Positions 44,732 through 55,123 are shown, counted from the stretch's first letter. The stretch is 64,000 bases of DNA from Pomphorhynchus laevis (GCA_012934845.2 WNNJ02001346.1:124001-188000), one strand, 5' to 3'. Notes: a model not told the origin generated them from the letters alone. A program made the numbers and translations.

Positions 44732-44977
44732 GTCCGCCATGCCCGGTCCGCTGTGCACAATCCCAAGACCATGCTAAAAAATATTAGGGTTGGCGATATA
44801 CTTCGTAACAATCCAGTCCTAAAACAAAACCGTCGCATCAGCATTATGAAATGCTGTCTCAATGAACTTCGTGAAAGGCGACTACAGAGTACGATCACGT
44901 ACCAAAATCAAATGGAGAAACAAAACCAAATGGAGACAGAAAATGCGGACTCCGTAGCGAAGCGGAACAAACGCTGA
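44732..44977 (+). CDS. Candidate terminal exon of a host gene
   Basis: An open plus frame follows an in-frame TAA. It reads VRHARSAVHNPKTMLKNIRV, then GDILRNNPVLKQNRRISIM and a charged Gln/Glu-rich tail, ending at TGA 44975-44977. AATAAA lies about 17 bp downstream (44995), which fits a 3' terminal exon. No upstream exon or family is recognised. The overlapping minus frame lacks such signals. Confidence 0.35.
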   Translation, partial: VRHARSAVHNPKTMLKNIRVGDILRNNPVLKQNRRISIMKCCLNELRERRLQSTITYQNQMEKQNQMETENADSVAKRNKR

Positions 44978-45000
44978 AGAAAAAGAAGAATCTGAATAAA

Positions 45001-45793
45001 TAGTAATCGTGGATATCGCTTTAGAAATACACAGTCATATCATTAATTTTAAGAAAATATCAACAGAAGAATTGCTGGGATATAATATCCATGATAAATT
45101 GTAATCACCACTAGCGGGAATCTGAACATAAAGTAATGAATCAAATTTGAAAACGAGTAAGGGACATTAAAGTAATATAAATTTATTAACAATTTTATTA
45201 ATAATTATCCCTTACTTTATTAATATGAAGTAAGGTAATATCAAGAGATATTATATTACACATCTCGCTTTTTAATTTTTGTAAAGAAACGGGTTCATAT
45301 TTTGATATCTTAAGATGAATGCTATTTATTATTTTGTTAATCTAAAAAAGTGTCATTTTACACGCATCACTTAAAAGTCTTGCGAAACATTTTATGAATC
45401 GTCTCTGAAAATTATGATTGCATTTTATGAATCGTCTCTGAAAATTGCTAGAGTTTAAAATCTGTGTAGCTAGAGATCAAATAGTAACACTCGAAATTAT
45501 AACAATCTGCTTATGAATAATCTTCTGCCTTTAACTTTAACACAATCTGAAAACTTTACATCGATTTTGTCCACGAAACATAATCGAAATTTGAATTAAA
45601 AAAATTAAGCCTAGATTTGACTTAAAGTTTAAGAAAAAACAGATACATCAATATCTTTAATTAGTTAAAAGTGGTATAAAGTTTACCACTAAAATCACAT
45701 ATATATGTATTTATAAATACTAAACTTTTGTAAATTTCGGAGCAGGATTAAAAAACGTATTACAAAACATTTATACAAAGAAATAAATATGAA
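45001..45793. other. AT-rich non-coding stretch
   Basis: Only a short local duplication (TTTATGAATCGTCTCTGAAA at about 45391 and 45424) is visible. Confidence 0.5.
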
Positions 45794-47680
45794 TTAAATA
45801 ATAAGGTAGTTGCCTTGGAAAGGATCTCCAGCCGACGCCAAAAAGGATACCACATTCCCTCGTTGCACGGCTGCGCTGATTCGTTGCATGAGCCAGCTGA
45901 ATGGGCATTTATCACCGGTTGTCCGCCTCAACCTTGAACCAAGCTGCCTCAAAAACGCAGATGCGCTGGGACCGACCGCGCCAAGTGTTTCGATGGCGAT
46001 GGGGAAGAACAAATACTGTCTATCCTCGAAGCAGCTGTATTTGATTCGTTTGAGCTGCTGCGCATGGACTGCAACAGCGCTAGCAGAGGACACCGCATGT
46101 GCGGCATGACTGGCTGCCAGCGTGCTCGGGCAAGTGAAATCCCAAACGAGTATACGGCCAGCTTCCTATGGCATAAGAGTCGCACCATAGGGCCGTTTGC
46201 CATCGTATCGCGCTAAGCCTGCTGTTTCGAGTCTGGAGGACGATCCTGAGGCAGCGAGATTCATTCTCAAGATCTCGTTGACCGCAACATGTCGATGGTG
46301 ACGAGACGTTATTCTGTTGCAGTCTAAGGCATGAGCACTGCGCCGCGGGACCGACACTCCACAGATACACCGATGCCGTTGAACGCATTGAACACCGAGC
46401 CTCAACGCCACGGCGATAGAAATAGATCGGTCATCAAGTCGTGTACCGACGGATGTGATCGGTCGTGCTTCAAGAAACGCCCCGGACCACTTTGATGCTA
46501 CTGCGATGAGTCGGGCTCGAGATTCAGTTGTATATGCTTCGTCGGCAAGTCTTCGTTGATACACATCGTAGTGTTCGACCATCTATCGTTTTTGAGATAT
46601 TTGATCCTATGGAATGGTCGTCCGATATTCCGTGTTCCATTAGTTTGTGGTATTTTCCCAGTCTCATTCTGAATGGCCAAGGGTTAACGGCGGACAGTTC
46701 CGTAGCAGCATCTTCTTCAGTTCCAATGTGCCCTTGATGGATGAACCGAACGCCGGAAGGGTAGCCTCCAATGCCTGGCAAACACTGAAACCTCCAAGAC
46801 GGATCGGTAAGGTCGCTTGCCTCCAGGCTTCGTTGAGTAGTAGCACATTAAGTATTTCGCTCAATATTCTTCAAACTTTAGTGTCGAAAAGTTGTAGCAT
46901 TTCACTTCCGTAGCAGAGGGTACATCGAATAGGAAGCCACTCTTTGGTACGCTAAGTGAGCTACGCAAAATCACGAAGGCGTCGTGAGCGCTCAATTCGG
47001 TCAACCGGATTCCGGAGTTATGAAGCTAGTTTACTGCGCAGCTTAATGCGTTGTCGATGCTTGCTTGTCCGCCAAGCGGCGCACCCAGAAGTTGTACGTC
47101 TTCAGGTGTGATAGCCATGCACCCTCTTATCTTGCACGCGATAGCTTGGCTCGCATTCCTGTTTTCGATCATCACCTTGCACTTTTGGAAATATAATTGT
47201 AATCCAATTTCGGCTCCGTCAGCCCGAATTTTGTGGATATCGGCTAGAATGTCATCCACCGTACCGCCCATGACGCAGTCGTCGAGGTACCATAGGTTCA
47301 GACTGGATTTGAAGCTATGTGCCAGGCTGTTGACGGTGATGCAAAATAGTACAGGACCCAATGGGTCGCCCTGATGAACGCCTTAAGCCGAGAGGATACG
47401 TTTGTTGCCGAATAGCAGCTCGCTCTGGCGGTCGTAACAGAGTCGAACAAACGGTAAAATATGCGGTATTTCGCAAACGACACAGTGCTGGATTGTATCT
47501 CTGCTCAAGCAGTTGATCGCGTTGTAGTAGTCAAGTTTTACCATAGTGTGGTTACGACTAGCCATGCCAGGCATGAACACGCGAAATGCATGCATTGCCG
47601 TTTCGATTCCACGCAGAGTATCGACACCCATCTGGATAAGGCGCAAATGACAAATTAACAAACGCAAATTTATTTTTATA
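45794..47680 (-). mobile_element. RT-RLE retroelement relic, family D
   Basis: Minus strand, markedly more GC-rich than its surroundings. RT pieces are TMVKLDYYNAINCLSRDTI (motif A), MGPVLFCITVNSLAHSF (motif B) and LNLWYLDDCVMGG (YLDD). Next comes an LPIRLGGFSVCQALEATLPA block. A zinc motif CICG...HALDC is followed by RHHRHVAVNEI and GLARYDGKRPYGATLMP, then KRIKYSCFEDRQYLFFPIAI and LMQRISAAVQRGN. This is an RT followed by a CCHC-like finger and a restriction-like (PD-D/ExK) endonuclease, a family abundant in insects and spiders. Several frame changes. The expected RPDG motif reads RPYG. Confidence 0.75.
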
Positions 47681-48032
47681 TTTCGTTAGCTGCTGAAATG
47701 TCAAATAACGCATCATCATAAAAATAAATTGAAATGCTAAATAAAGTAAAAAAATAAGGCAAATTTAAACAACTGATCAAAAAAAACAGTTATTTTTAAT
47801 TTTTGTATTTTATATTCAATTTGCCAAACTCTAAATGGGCCGCACGAATCAAAATGATTTATTTTAAAGAGGTTTGGATGTATAAAGTTTGAAAACTAGT
47901 GATATAAAAAAGCTATAGTAATTTAACTGAATATCACTAGCTTAACTGAATACATTTTTCACAAAAATATGAAATAATCTCACATATACATGATATTGGA
48001 CTTTCAAAGTCAGAAAAACAAATAATGAAATT
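47681..48032. other. AT-rich downstream region of the LicD-like gene
   Basis: No ORF of note. It would contain the 3' UTR of the minus-strand LicD-like gene. Confidence 0.4.
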
Positions 48033-48968
48033 CTATTCTACGCAGTTGTGATCATTTCGTTTGGTGCACTTTGAGGAAACATTCCAATTTTTACCATACC
48101 TTTTTTGAACAAATGCCATCGCTTGTCTGGGAATGCTTACATTTTCAACGTTTTCAAATGTACCTTTCTCAGCTGGAAAGAACATGCTGACATTATACTG
48201 CAACCCCGATGTGTCCTGCACGTACAATATTCCGTTGTCCATAACCTTGTACCAAAATACATCCAAGCAGATTTTGTTAATTTTGCTATAACAAATATGG
48301 GTTTGAAGGTTGTTCCATCTTACCTCTTCAATGTCTCTTCCTAGTATCTTCAGAATTGGTATTACTTTTTGTTTAAATTCCCGCTCGCGGTGAATAACAT
48401 CGATCACGTAGTCAATATCATCATCGTATGGAATCATGTAACCATGATGACGAATGTAACCAAGCACTGACCCACCAGTAATGCAGTAAGATATATTATT
48501 TCTATTTAACAGATCGACAAATTCAGCGTGCATCTCGATCAGATGTAATCGACAACATGGCGGCAAATTCATAGTTAAATTCAATTTGAAATTAAAATAT
48601 GGCATCTCTGTACATCTTGCGCTAAATCTATTGCATCCTTGATATAATTCAATTCCGTCACTGAATCTGATTAACTTAATTTTTCGTTTGTCTTTTAAAA
48701 TATTAGCTAACGAATTATTATGGCTAATAACACTGTGAAAAGTATGTCTGTCGAAATTACAGATTGCAAGATAGTCTTTAAAGCGAAGAATACAATCAAA
48801 TGGTATCGATTTATGAAAAATGCATGTATTAGGGATTAATGATTTCAGGATAATTTGCCAAAATACGACAAATGCGATGAAAAGAACAATCAATTGATAC
48901 ATTATTTTACTTTTCATTAGATGGAGAAGCAGCAATTTTACAAATTTGATTAGCCTCATTTCTTTCAA
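48033..48968 (-). CDS. LicD/fukutin-like type II membrane protein, intact (311 aa)
   Basis: The intact single-exon frame has a short basic N-terminus, a hydrophobic anchor at about residues 22-43 (YQLIVLFIAFVVFWQIIL) and a lumenal domain. The LicD signature is GGSVLGYIRHHGYMIPYDDD followed by IDYVID, the DxD-bearing nucleotidyl/phosphosugar-transferase motif shared with fukutin and FKRP. It is followed by a cysteine-containing ICLDVFWYKV strand. Several N-glycosylation sequons (NIS, NLT, NVS) fit a Golgi or ER location. Inferred role: transfer of a phosphorylated sugar or choline-like group onto glycans; the substrate is unknown. The first ATG is used; Met4 and Met18 are alternatives. The ORF is undamaged although surrounded by mobile elements. 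Confidence 0.82.
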   Translation of the reverse strand: MKEMRLIKFVKLLLLHLMKSKIMYQLIVLFIAFVVFWQIILKSLIPNTCIFHKSIPFDCILRFKDYLAICNFDRHTFHSVISHNNSLANILKDKRKIKLIRFSDGIELYQGCNRFSARCTEMPYFNFKLNLTMNLPPCCRLHLIEMHAEFVDLLNRNNISYCITGGSVLGYIRHHGYMIPYDDDIDYVIDVIHREREFKQKVIPILKILGRDIEEVRWNNLQTHICYSKINKICLDVFWYKVMDNGILYVQDTSGLQYNVSMFFPAEKGTFENVENVSIPRQAMAFVQKRYGKNWNVSSKCTKRNDHNCVE

Positions 48969-49201
48969 GCAACGAAGTTTGCATATAAATTGAACGCGAA
49001 TTCATTTGCGTAACAATTAGGGTATTACAAAGCAAGTTATTAAAACCATGCGACATATCGTGTTATTATTAATGCTAAAACAAGTCGTTCGCAGCCTTTT
49101 ACTTTAGAAGATTCAACAAATTTTTTTTTCAATCTAAATACGAACGAAACAGTGCACGTCGGAGCTTCAAAGGGATTGGTAAGTAACTTAAAAAAACAAC
49201 T

Positions 49202-49975
49202 ATGAGGGATGGTGGTCTAATGAATTTTGCTTACGAATCGTTCTTGAAGATATGGCCAACGCTGGACAGTCGTCAGGGGGATACTGTGGATGATCGAGGG
49301 GATATTTCTGAATGCTTGGAACACTCTCTTAATCATTTCTTGTTGGGTTTACTTAATTCGAAGGGTGTTTTGCGTTTTTACATTGACCATGTCGAAGTCA
49401 ACTTCCATGGGTTCATAGGTTACGATTGTGATGAAGTATCTATCGAGGGCAGTGATGGCACTGTGTATGTTCATGGAGAAATCAACGTGGGATCTATCGA
49501 CGATGCAGATGAACGATCTAAAGACTTGTCTGATAACAGAATCGAAACCGAAAGAGAGTGTGATGATGCTCTTATTGATTGCAGAACTGGAAACGACAGT
49601 GATGAGGATTGTGAGGATAGCTGGGCTTATAGTTCAGAGGTTGACACTGTAGATACCTTTAATATTGTTAGTGTAATTGATGCTCTATCAGATAACAGAA
49701 GCAATGACTGCAACGGATATGGGAATGACTTCCTTGGAACTATAGCGCTGATGGAAAATGTGGGATCTATCGACGATGCAGATGAACGATCTGAAGACTT
49801 GTCTGATAACATAATTCAAACCGAAAGAGAGTGTGATGATGCTCTTATTGATAGCAGAACTGGAAACGACAGTGATGAGGATTGTGAGGACACCTGGGCT
49901 TATAGTTCAGAGGTTGACAATGTAGATACCATTAATATTGTTAGTGTAATTGATGCTCTATCATATGACTTATAA
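49202..49975 (+). CDS. Acidic protein with internal 90-codon duplication (257 aa)
   Basis: The complete frame runs from MRDGGLMNFAYESFLKIWPT to SVIDALSYDL. The C-terminal two thirds consist of two nearly identical blocks. GSIDDADERSKDLSDNRIET starts at about 49491 and its repeat starts exactly 270 bp later; both include TGNDSDEDCEDSWAYSSEVD-like text. Asp/Glu dominate, so the protein would be strongly acidic and probably disordered. No catalytic motif is seen. It lies between the divergent LicD-like gene and the RLE-LINE array. It may be a host gene, a retroelement accessory ORF or a pseudogene. Function unknown. Confidence 0.55.
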   Translation: MRDGGLMNFAYESFLKIWPTLDSRQGDTVDDRGDISECLEHSLNHFLLGLLNSKGVLRFYIDHVEVNFHGFIGYDCDEVSIEGSDGTVYVHGEINVGSIDDADERSKDLSDNRIETERECDDALIDCRTGNDSDEDCEDSWAYSSEVDTVDTFNIVSVIDALSDNRSNDCNGYGNDFLGTIALMENVGSIDDADERSEDLSDNIIQTERECDDALIDSRTGNDSDEDCEDTWAYSSEVDNVDTINIVSVIDALSYDL

Positions 49976-49998
49976 ATCCATATAAATATGGATTTCAT

Positions 49999-51540
49999 AT
50001 AAACGTCCCGAAATGCAATTTATTAATACATTCAAATAACCTGGACGAGGCCAAACAATTATTCAGGGAAACGGGCTTGAACATCACGCCAGAAGGAATT
50101 GTCGTTCTTGGGTCTCCTTGTGGAACAGCCGAATACATTGAGAATTTTGCGAAATCAAGGATCAAACTTTGGGTTAGGATGGTGGAAAACATAAGCGAAC
50201 TCGCAGAAGTTGATGCTCAAATAGCCTATTACGTTTTTGTTCACGCGCTTCAACATAAATGGAGGTACTTAATGCGCACATGCCCTACAGAGGTATCATG
50301 GTTCACACCTCTTGAGAAATCAATTACAAAAATTCTTCTTCCCAATTTACTTGGACAAAACAACATTGAAAAAGAAATCATGGAGATATGTATGCTGCCC
50401 ACAAAACATGGAGGAATAGGTATATCAAATCCCATAGAAGAAGCCGAGATGGAATATCAGCATTCGATACGGATATGTACGCCCCTAATTATGGGAATGT
50501 CGGGAACATGTTTAGGGAATGCTCAGAAATGTTCGGTTGCCGAGATAAAACAGGAAAGAAATTTAGCATCTCGCCTAAAATATGAGAGGATATTGACAAG
50601 TTTGGACACCGAGAAGAAGCAAGTCGTGATATATGCTTCACAACGTGGGACGTTATCTTGGTGTAACAATCAACCGACACACGACAAACATACACAACTG
50701 ACCACCCAAGAATTTCAAGATGCCATGTGTGCTAGATATAATCTTCCACTAAGAAATGCAACATAAAGATGTGCATGCGGATCATCATCCACAGTTAATC
50801 ATGCTATGTCATGTCGAGACGGAGGTGTCACAATTATCAGGCATAACATTGTTCGTGATATTTTAGCTAACGAACTCGCTAAAGTGTGTTGTGATGTTTC
50901 TACAGAACCGATATTACAACCTTTAGCCCGCAACCACGTATTTGAGAGATCAACGGCATGTACTGACATCCAGGCAAGATCAGATATTGTTTGCCGGGGT
51001 TTATTAGGCGGGAAAATGGTGCGGTCCTTTTTGGACATTTGTATATACAACCCACTTGCACCTTCATATTCCAACAGAACACCCCGAGAATGCAATGTCT
51101 ACCACGAACAACGGAAAATTGCAAAGTACGCTGAACGAATTAACGAAATCGAACGATCCGCTTTCTTTCCTATGGTCTTCTCCGCTACCGGTGTAATGGC
51201 ACCAGAAGCTGATAAGGTAATGCGATGGATGTCCACACAAGTTGCTGAGCGAAGAACACTGCCTTACAGTGATTGCATAAGAGCCTTGCGAACACATATA
51301 TCACTTACACTAGCAAAATGTGTATCGATGTGCGTGAGATCCACAAGAATGGGAACACAATATCAAATGACAGAAAATCGCACCGGAAACAATCCAGAAA
51401 GGATTGTTTTGCAATGATTTCGATTGACCGTTATTAAAAATTTTAAATTTTGAATCGAAAGGCCCATTAGCGAGAACCTTAATTGTATATGTTGTAGAAC
51501 TTACGATATTATTAGACCTTTAAAAAAATTAAAAAAATAT
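49999..51540 (+). mobile_element. RLE-LINE family C, copy 1 (5'-truncated)
   Basis: Starts after the YADD motif with KQLFRETGLNITPEGIVVLG and covers the RT thumb (AYYVFVHALQHKWRYLMRTC, TKHGGIGISNPIEEAEMEYQ). After a stop come the finger and the RLE domain (50806-51417: RHNIVRDILANELAKVCCDV, EPILQPL, ARSDIVCRGLLGGKMVRSFL, YHEQRKIAKYAERI). The 3' UTR contains GGCCCATTAGCGAGAACC and ends in a TATTATTATT tail. Order and motifs match copy 3. Confidence 0.8.
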
Positions 51541-52115
51541 ATTATTATTTCGAAAATACAACGTCAACTAGAGATCGAGATGCACGTGCAGATATAGCTT
51601 GTAATGGACTATATGGAAATATGTTGGCGCGGTCCTTTATGGACATATGCTGTTTTAATACTCTTGCACCATCATATTCTTCAGAACGGGTAAAGGAACC
51701 ATTTAAATACCACGAAAATAGGAAGAATGCGAAATACGCGGAACGTATAGCAAAGATAGAAAAAGGATCTTTTCATCCTTTAATTTTTTCGACCGTAGGA
51801 TGTATTGGATATATCGCAAACCAGGTGTTGAAGCAAATGGCAACTCGGTTGGCAGCAAGAAATTCAGATATGTATGGACAATATATAAGAAAACTAAGAA
51901 GCGGTATCTCAATCAAGATAGTAAAGGCGGTTTCCTTCACGATAAGAAGGAAATCAAAATATCTATAGAGAAATCACAAACTAAAATTTAAAAATAATTA
52001 ATGAATTGGTTTCGTGAATTGCAGGCCCATTTGCGGGAACCTTTTATTGTAAAAAAATTATTGATTAAAAAATTTTATTGTTAAAAAAATTATTTATTAT
52101 TATTATATTTATCCC
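51541..52115 (+). mobile_element. RLE-LINE family C, copy 2 (RLE part only)
   Basis: Begins immediately after copy 1's ATTATTATT tail with TSTRDRDARADIACNGLYGN. It continues ARSFMDICCFNTLAPSY and YHENRKNAKYAERIAKIEKG, then a frame change. The 3' UTR (GGCCCATTTGCGGGAACC) and a TTATTATTATTATA tail follow. It is truncated at the start of the endonuclease. Confidence 0.8.
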
Positions 52116-54700
52116 GACGATTGGACATGTGGTTCAATAATGACTATGCTGGATTATACGCTGAAGCCTCGGCCCTTCAAAATATGAAAGCCTTAAAAAT
52201 TCAACCTTCGAAGTCAAGAGATTGGCGCAAATAATTCATCTCATTGGTTGAAAGCTCTCGACTGAACACAGCAATGCATCTTCTAGACAACGATTCTTAT
52301 GATGGCGTTCCTTTGCAACCAGAGGATGTGATTGGTTCTAAAACTGTTCGGGAATTATTACTCGACAAGCACCCTGTACCGAGCCCATTAGTTCCTCATG
52401 CTGTTAACTGGTCTTTCCCGATCACAGTTCCAAATTTTCACCCTGTGATTTTTGATTCAATCGATAGTGAATTGATAATTCGTATGGCTAAACGTGTTAA
52501 AGGTGGAGCAGGTCCCTCCGGCATTGATGCACAGTCATGGCTACAGATGTTAACTAAGTTTGGTCACGAATCTGCTGAATTGACTAAAGTTTTGTCAACG
52601 TTCGCAAAATCTTTAGCTACTGAGCTTATGCCTACTAATGTTATAAATGTATTGGCTTCAAGCAGATTAATAGCCTTATCCAAAAAATCGGGAATAAGGC
52701 CTATTGGTATTGGCGACGTTAGTAGGAGAATAATGTCGAAAGCCATTCTTTCTATAATTTCCAATGATATTCAAGAAGTGTGCGGACGGTTGCAAATGTG
52801 CGCTGGTCAACGAGCTGGAGTGGAGTGCGTCACGCACGCAGTTCGCGAATGCCTGTTAAAAGATCCTGATGCAGTTCTTCTCACTGTTGATGCAGATAAT
52901 GCATTTAACAGAATAAATCGAAAGGCAGCTCTCGCTAATATATCACGCATTTGTTCCTCTATGTCTACTATACTACACAATTTTTACGATAACCCTTCAA
53001 ATTTTTCAACTGGTGATAGTTTCATCAAATCCCAAGAGGGATTTACGCAAGGTGATGTACTTGCTATGCCAGCTTTTGCCGTAGCAACCCTGCCATTATT
53101 GTTGAACATTACTGAGGAGTTTCCTAACATCAACCAATTCTGGTACGCGGATGATGGCAATTTAATCGGCGAACCTGTGCAAATTTACAAGGCTTTCAAA
53201 TTCTTGTGTGACTACGTCTGTGCTTTCGGATTTCATGTCAACAGCAACAAATGCGTTCTACTAACTAGTCCCGAAAATGCAGATAGTACCCGCAAACTTT
53301 TTAATGAAACGGGAATCGACATTGTTGGCGATGGCACGTTAGTACTCGGTGCTCCTATTGGAACAGATGATTATATAAATAAAACTACGGAACAAAAGAT
53401 CTCTAATTATTGCTCATTAGTAAATCGTCTTGCTGACGTGGGTATTCTTGATTTGCAGATAAGCTATACTAGTATGACCAGATCGCTTCAGCATAAATGG
53501 ATTCACTTGCAAAGAACCACAAACTGTTCAATTGGTAGTTTCGATGATCTCTATGACACCATTCAGAAGCGTTTTGATAAGCTTTTTAATTTGAAATTGC
53601 CTGACGACGATTATTTATGGCCGTTATTTTCCCTTCCGATAAGACTAGGTGGTCTAGGTATTGCTGACCCACGTTTTACTGCGATAGAAGAGTTTAAAAG
53701 CTCAAAAGATATATGCACTCCTTATTTAAATGGCTTATACGGTGTGGACTTAAGGACTGAACAATCCAAACGCATTGCCCTTATAGGCACTTCAAAGATT
53801 GATATTCAAAAGTCATTGCTTAGAGATCGAGTAGCTAATGTTGGTGACAATTTGTTACGTATTATGGAACATCTACAAGTCAAAGGTGCCTCGTCATGGC
53901 TCTCCACATATCCTACGAGTGATCGTTGGACTCGAGTTAGCAATGTAGAATTTCGTGACGCACTTGCAGCTCGATATCATAGACTACCACTAGACGCGCC
54001 CTCTCATTGCCCCTGCGGTGAACATAATTCTCTGGCTCACTCACTTACCTGTCCCACCGGAGGTCATCCATCGATAAGACATGATTCAATTCGTGATATA
54101 TTTTCTAAAACCTTGACAGAAATATGTGATAATGTGCAAAAAGAGCCAACACTACTGCCAGTAAATTCTAGTATTCATTTCGAGCGCATATCTACATCTC
54201 GCGCTCATGATGCACGTTTGGATATCGCCTGCTGTGGTTTTTATGGAAGTCGTTCGGAGCGAACTTTATTTGATACTTGCGTTTTTAACGTTTTCGCTCC
54301 GTCCAACCTTTCGAAATCCGCTGGGGCTGCTTTTACATATCACGAAACACGTAAATTCGCTAAGTATCAAGAGAGAGTAACTGCCATAGAGAGGGCGAAT
54401 TTCGCACCTATCGTGTTATCATGTTTCGGTGGAGCAGTAAAATCATCTGCACAATTAATTCAGAGAATTGCACAGAAGATGGCAATAAAAAACAATCATT
54501 CCTACTCAGAAGAATTGACAAAATTACGGTCAAAGATTGGAATTCAGTTGGCTCGTTCAATTTCGATGTGTATTCGCGGTCCTCGTTCTGCTCGACATCG
54601 ACCTGCAAACTCAATGAACTAAAATTTATAGTATAACTGTATTTGTTTGTTTTTTTTTTCAAAAAAAAATCAATTATTAAAAAAAAAATTTTTTTATTAT
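52116..54700 (+). mobile_element. RLE-LINE family C, copy 3 (longest)
   Basis: Starts right after copy 2's tail with RLDMWFNNDYAGLYAEASAL and has one early stop before the large open frame. It carries complete RT and RLE domains. The 3' end is an A/T-rich tail with ATTATTATT at about 54695. Its last about 1.06 kb is duplicated in inverted orientation at 56252-57310. Confidence 0.85.
52244..54622 (+). CDS. RT plus restriction-like endonuclease ORF (792 codons)
   Basis: An uninterrupted frame. RT: KRVKGGAGPSGIDAQSWLQM, SGIRPIGIGDVSRRIMSKAI, LTVDADNAFNRINRKAAL (motif A), SQEGFTQGDVLAMPAFAVAT (motif B) and FWYADDGNLIGE (intact YADD, about residue 305). A thumb follows with LPIRLGGLGIADP. At about residues 585-605 there is a C-x-C-x8-H-x4-C finger. 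Then comes the endonuclease core RHDSIRDIF, KEPTLLP, ARLDIACCGFYG, LFDTCVFNVFAPSN and YHETRKFAKYQERV, which parallels R2-type endonucleases (RHN, EP, PD, D, K..KY). The family is widespread in cnidarians and other invertebrates; whether it equals named Utopia-like RLE clades is not settled here. The N-terminal part of a full element is missing. Confidence 0.82.
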   Translation: MVESSRLNTAMHLLDNDSYDGVPLQPEDVIGSKTVRELLLDKHPVPSPLVPHAVNWSFPITVPNFHPVIFDSIDSELIIRMAKRVKGGAGPSGIDAQSWLQMLTKFGHESAELTKVLSTFAKSLATELMPTNVINVLASSRLIALSKKSGIRPIGIGDVSRRIMSKAILSIISNDIQEVCGRLQMCAGQRAGVECVTHAVRECLLKDPDAVLLTVDADNAFNRINRKAALANISRICSSMSTILHNFYDNPSNFSTGDSFIKSQEGFTQGDVLAMPAFAVATLPLLLNITEEFPNINQFWYADDGNLIGEPVQIYKAFKFLCDYVCAFGFHVNSNKCVLLTSPENADSTRKLFNETGIDIVGDGTLVLGAPIGTDDYINKTTEQKISNYCSLVNRLADVGILDLQISYTSMTRSLQHKWIHLQRTTNCSIGSFDDLYDTIQKRFDKLFNLKLPDDDYLWPLFSLPIRLGGLGIADPRFTAIEEFKSSKDICTPYLNGLYGVDLRTEQSKRIALIGTSKIDIQKSLLRDRVANVGDNLLRIMEHLQVKGASSWLSTYPTSDRWTRVSNVEFRDALAARYHRLPLDAPSHCPCGEHNSLAHSLTCPTGGHPSIRHDSIRDIFSKTLTEICDNVQKEPTLLPVNSSIHFERISTSRAHDARLDIACCGFYGSRSERTLFDTCVFNVFAPSNLSKSAGAAFTYHETRKFAKYQERVTAIERANFAPIVLSCFGGAVKSSAQLIQRIAQKMAIKNNHSYSEELTKLRSKIGIQLARSISMCIRGPRSARHRPANSMN

Positions 54701-54923
54701 TATTGCCTCGAAATCTACTCGGCCATACAACGAATGCATGCGTGATTTGAGGATCAAAACGGGACTAGCGCTAGCAAGAGCAGCATCATTACAAGTCCGC
54801 TGCACTCCGTTGAGTAATATGTCGGGACAATGTGCTTGACAGTGCAAGAAACTTTTCTAGTTTGTAGAACATTTTACTTCTTTTTTTTCTTGAATAAATC
54901 TTCTCTTCAAAAAAAAATTATTG
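54701..54923 (+). mobile_element. RLE-LINE family C, copy 4 (C-terminal scrap)
   Basis: Starts after an ATTATTATTG junction with STRPYNECMRDLRIKTGLAL, then ARAASLQVRCTPLSNMS, the extreme C-terminus of the ORF2 protein, and a stop. A 3' UTR with GAATAAATC and an A-rich AAATTATT tail follows. It is a diverged subfamily. Confidence 0.7.
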
Positions 54924-55089
54924 CCTCGCGTGGCCGAATGGTGGAGACGTGTGCATTGCAAACTCTATGTACGGGGTTCAAACCTCGAGCATGCACTCTC
55001 TATTGACTTCTCTGTAAGCACACGTCAAAGCCGCAAGATCGCGTTGTCGAAAGACGTAGGGGCACCCGGTTATGAAGCGGGACCACTCT

Positions 55090-55123
<34 letters not shown>
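54924..55123 (+). mobile_element. tRNA-derived SINE with (ATT)n tail
   Basis: The head resembles a serine/leucine-type tRNA. A box A-like TGGCCGAATGGTGGAGA is followed about 40 bp later by a box B, GGGTTCAAACCTC, in a five-pair T-arm (CGGGG/CCTCG). The acceptor stem is diverged and the anticodon arm does not fold, so it is not a functional tRNA. A unique body of about 90 bp leads to a tail of about ten ATT units. It is flanked by family C LINE pieces whose tails are similarly TTA/ATT-rich, suggesting shared machinery (inference). Confidence 0.6.

Noticed and set aside
44641-44898. 85-codon minus frame
   Set aside because: The plus-strand frame over the same DNA has a stop followed by AATAAA and more protein-like composition; the minus frame has neither.
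46080-46388. 102-codon minus frame and several plus frames over 45.8-47.4 kb
   Set aside because: Shadows of the GC-rich family D element; the recognisable RT and RLE motifs lie in other frames.
54408-54662. Antisense 84-codon frame and its inverted twin at 56284-56512
   Set aside because: Shadow frames duplicated only because the DNA is in inverted repeats; no independent support.
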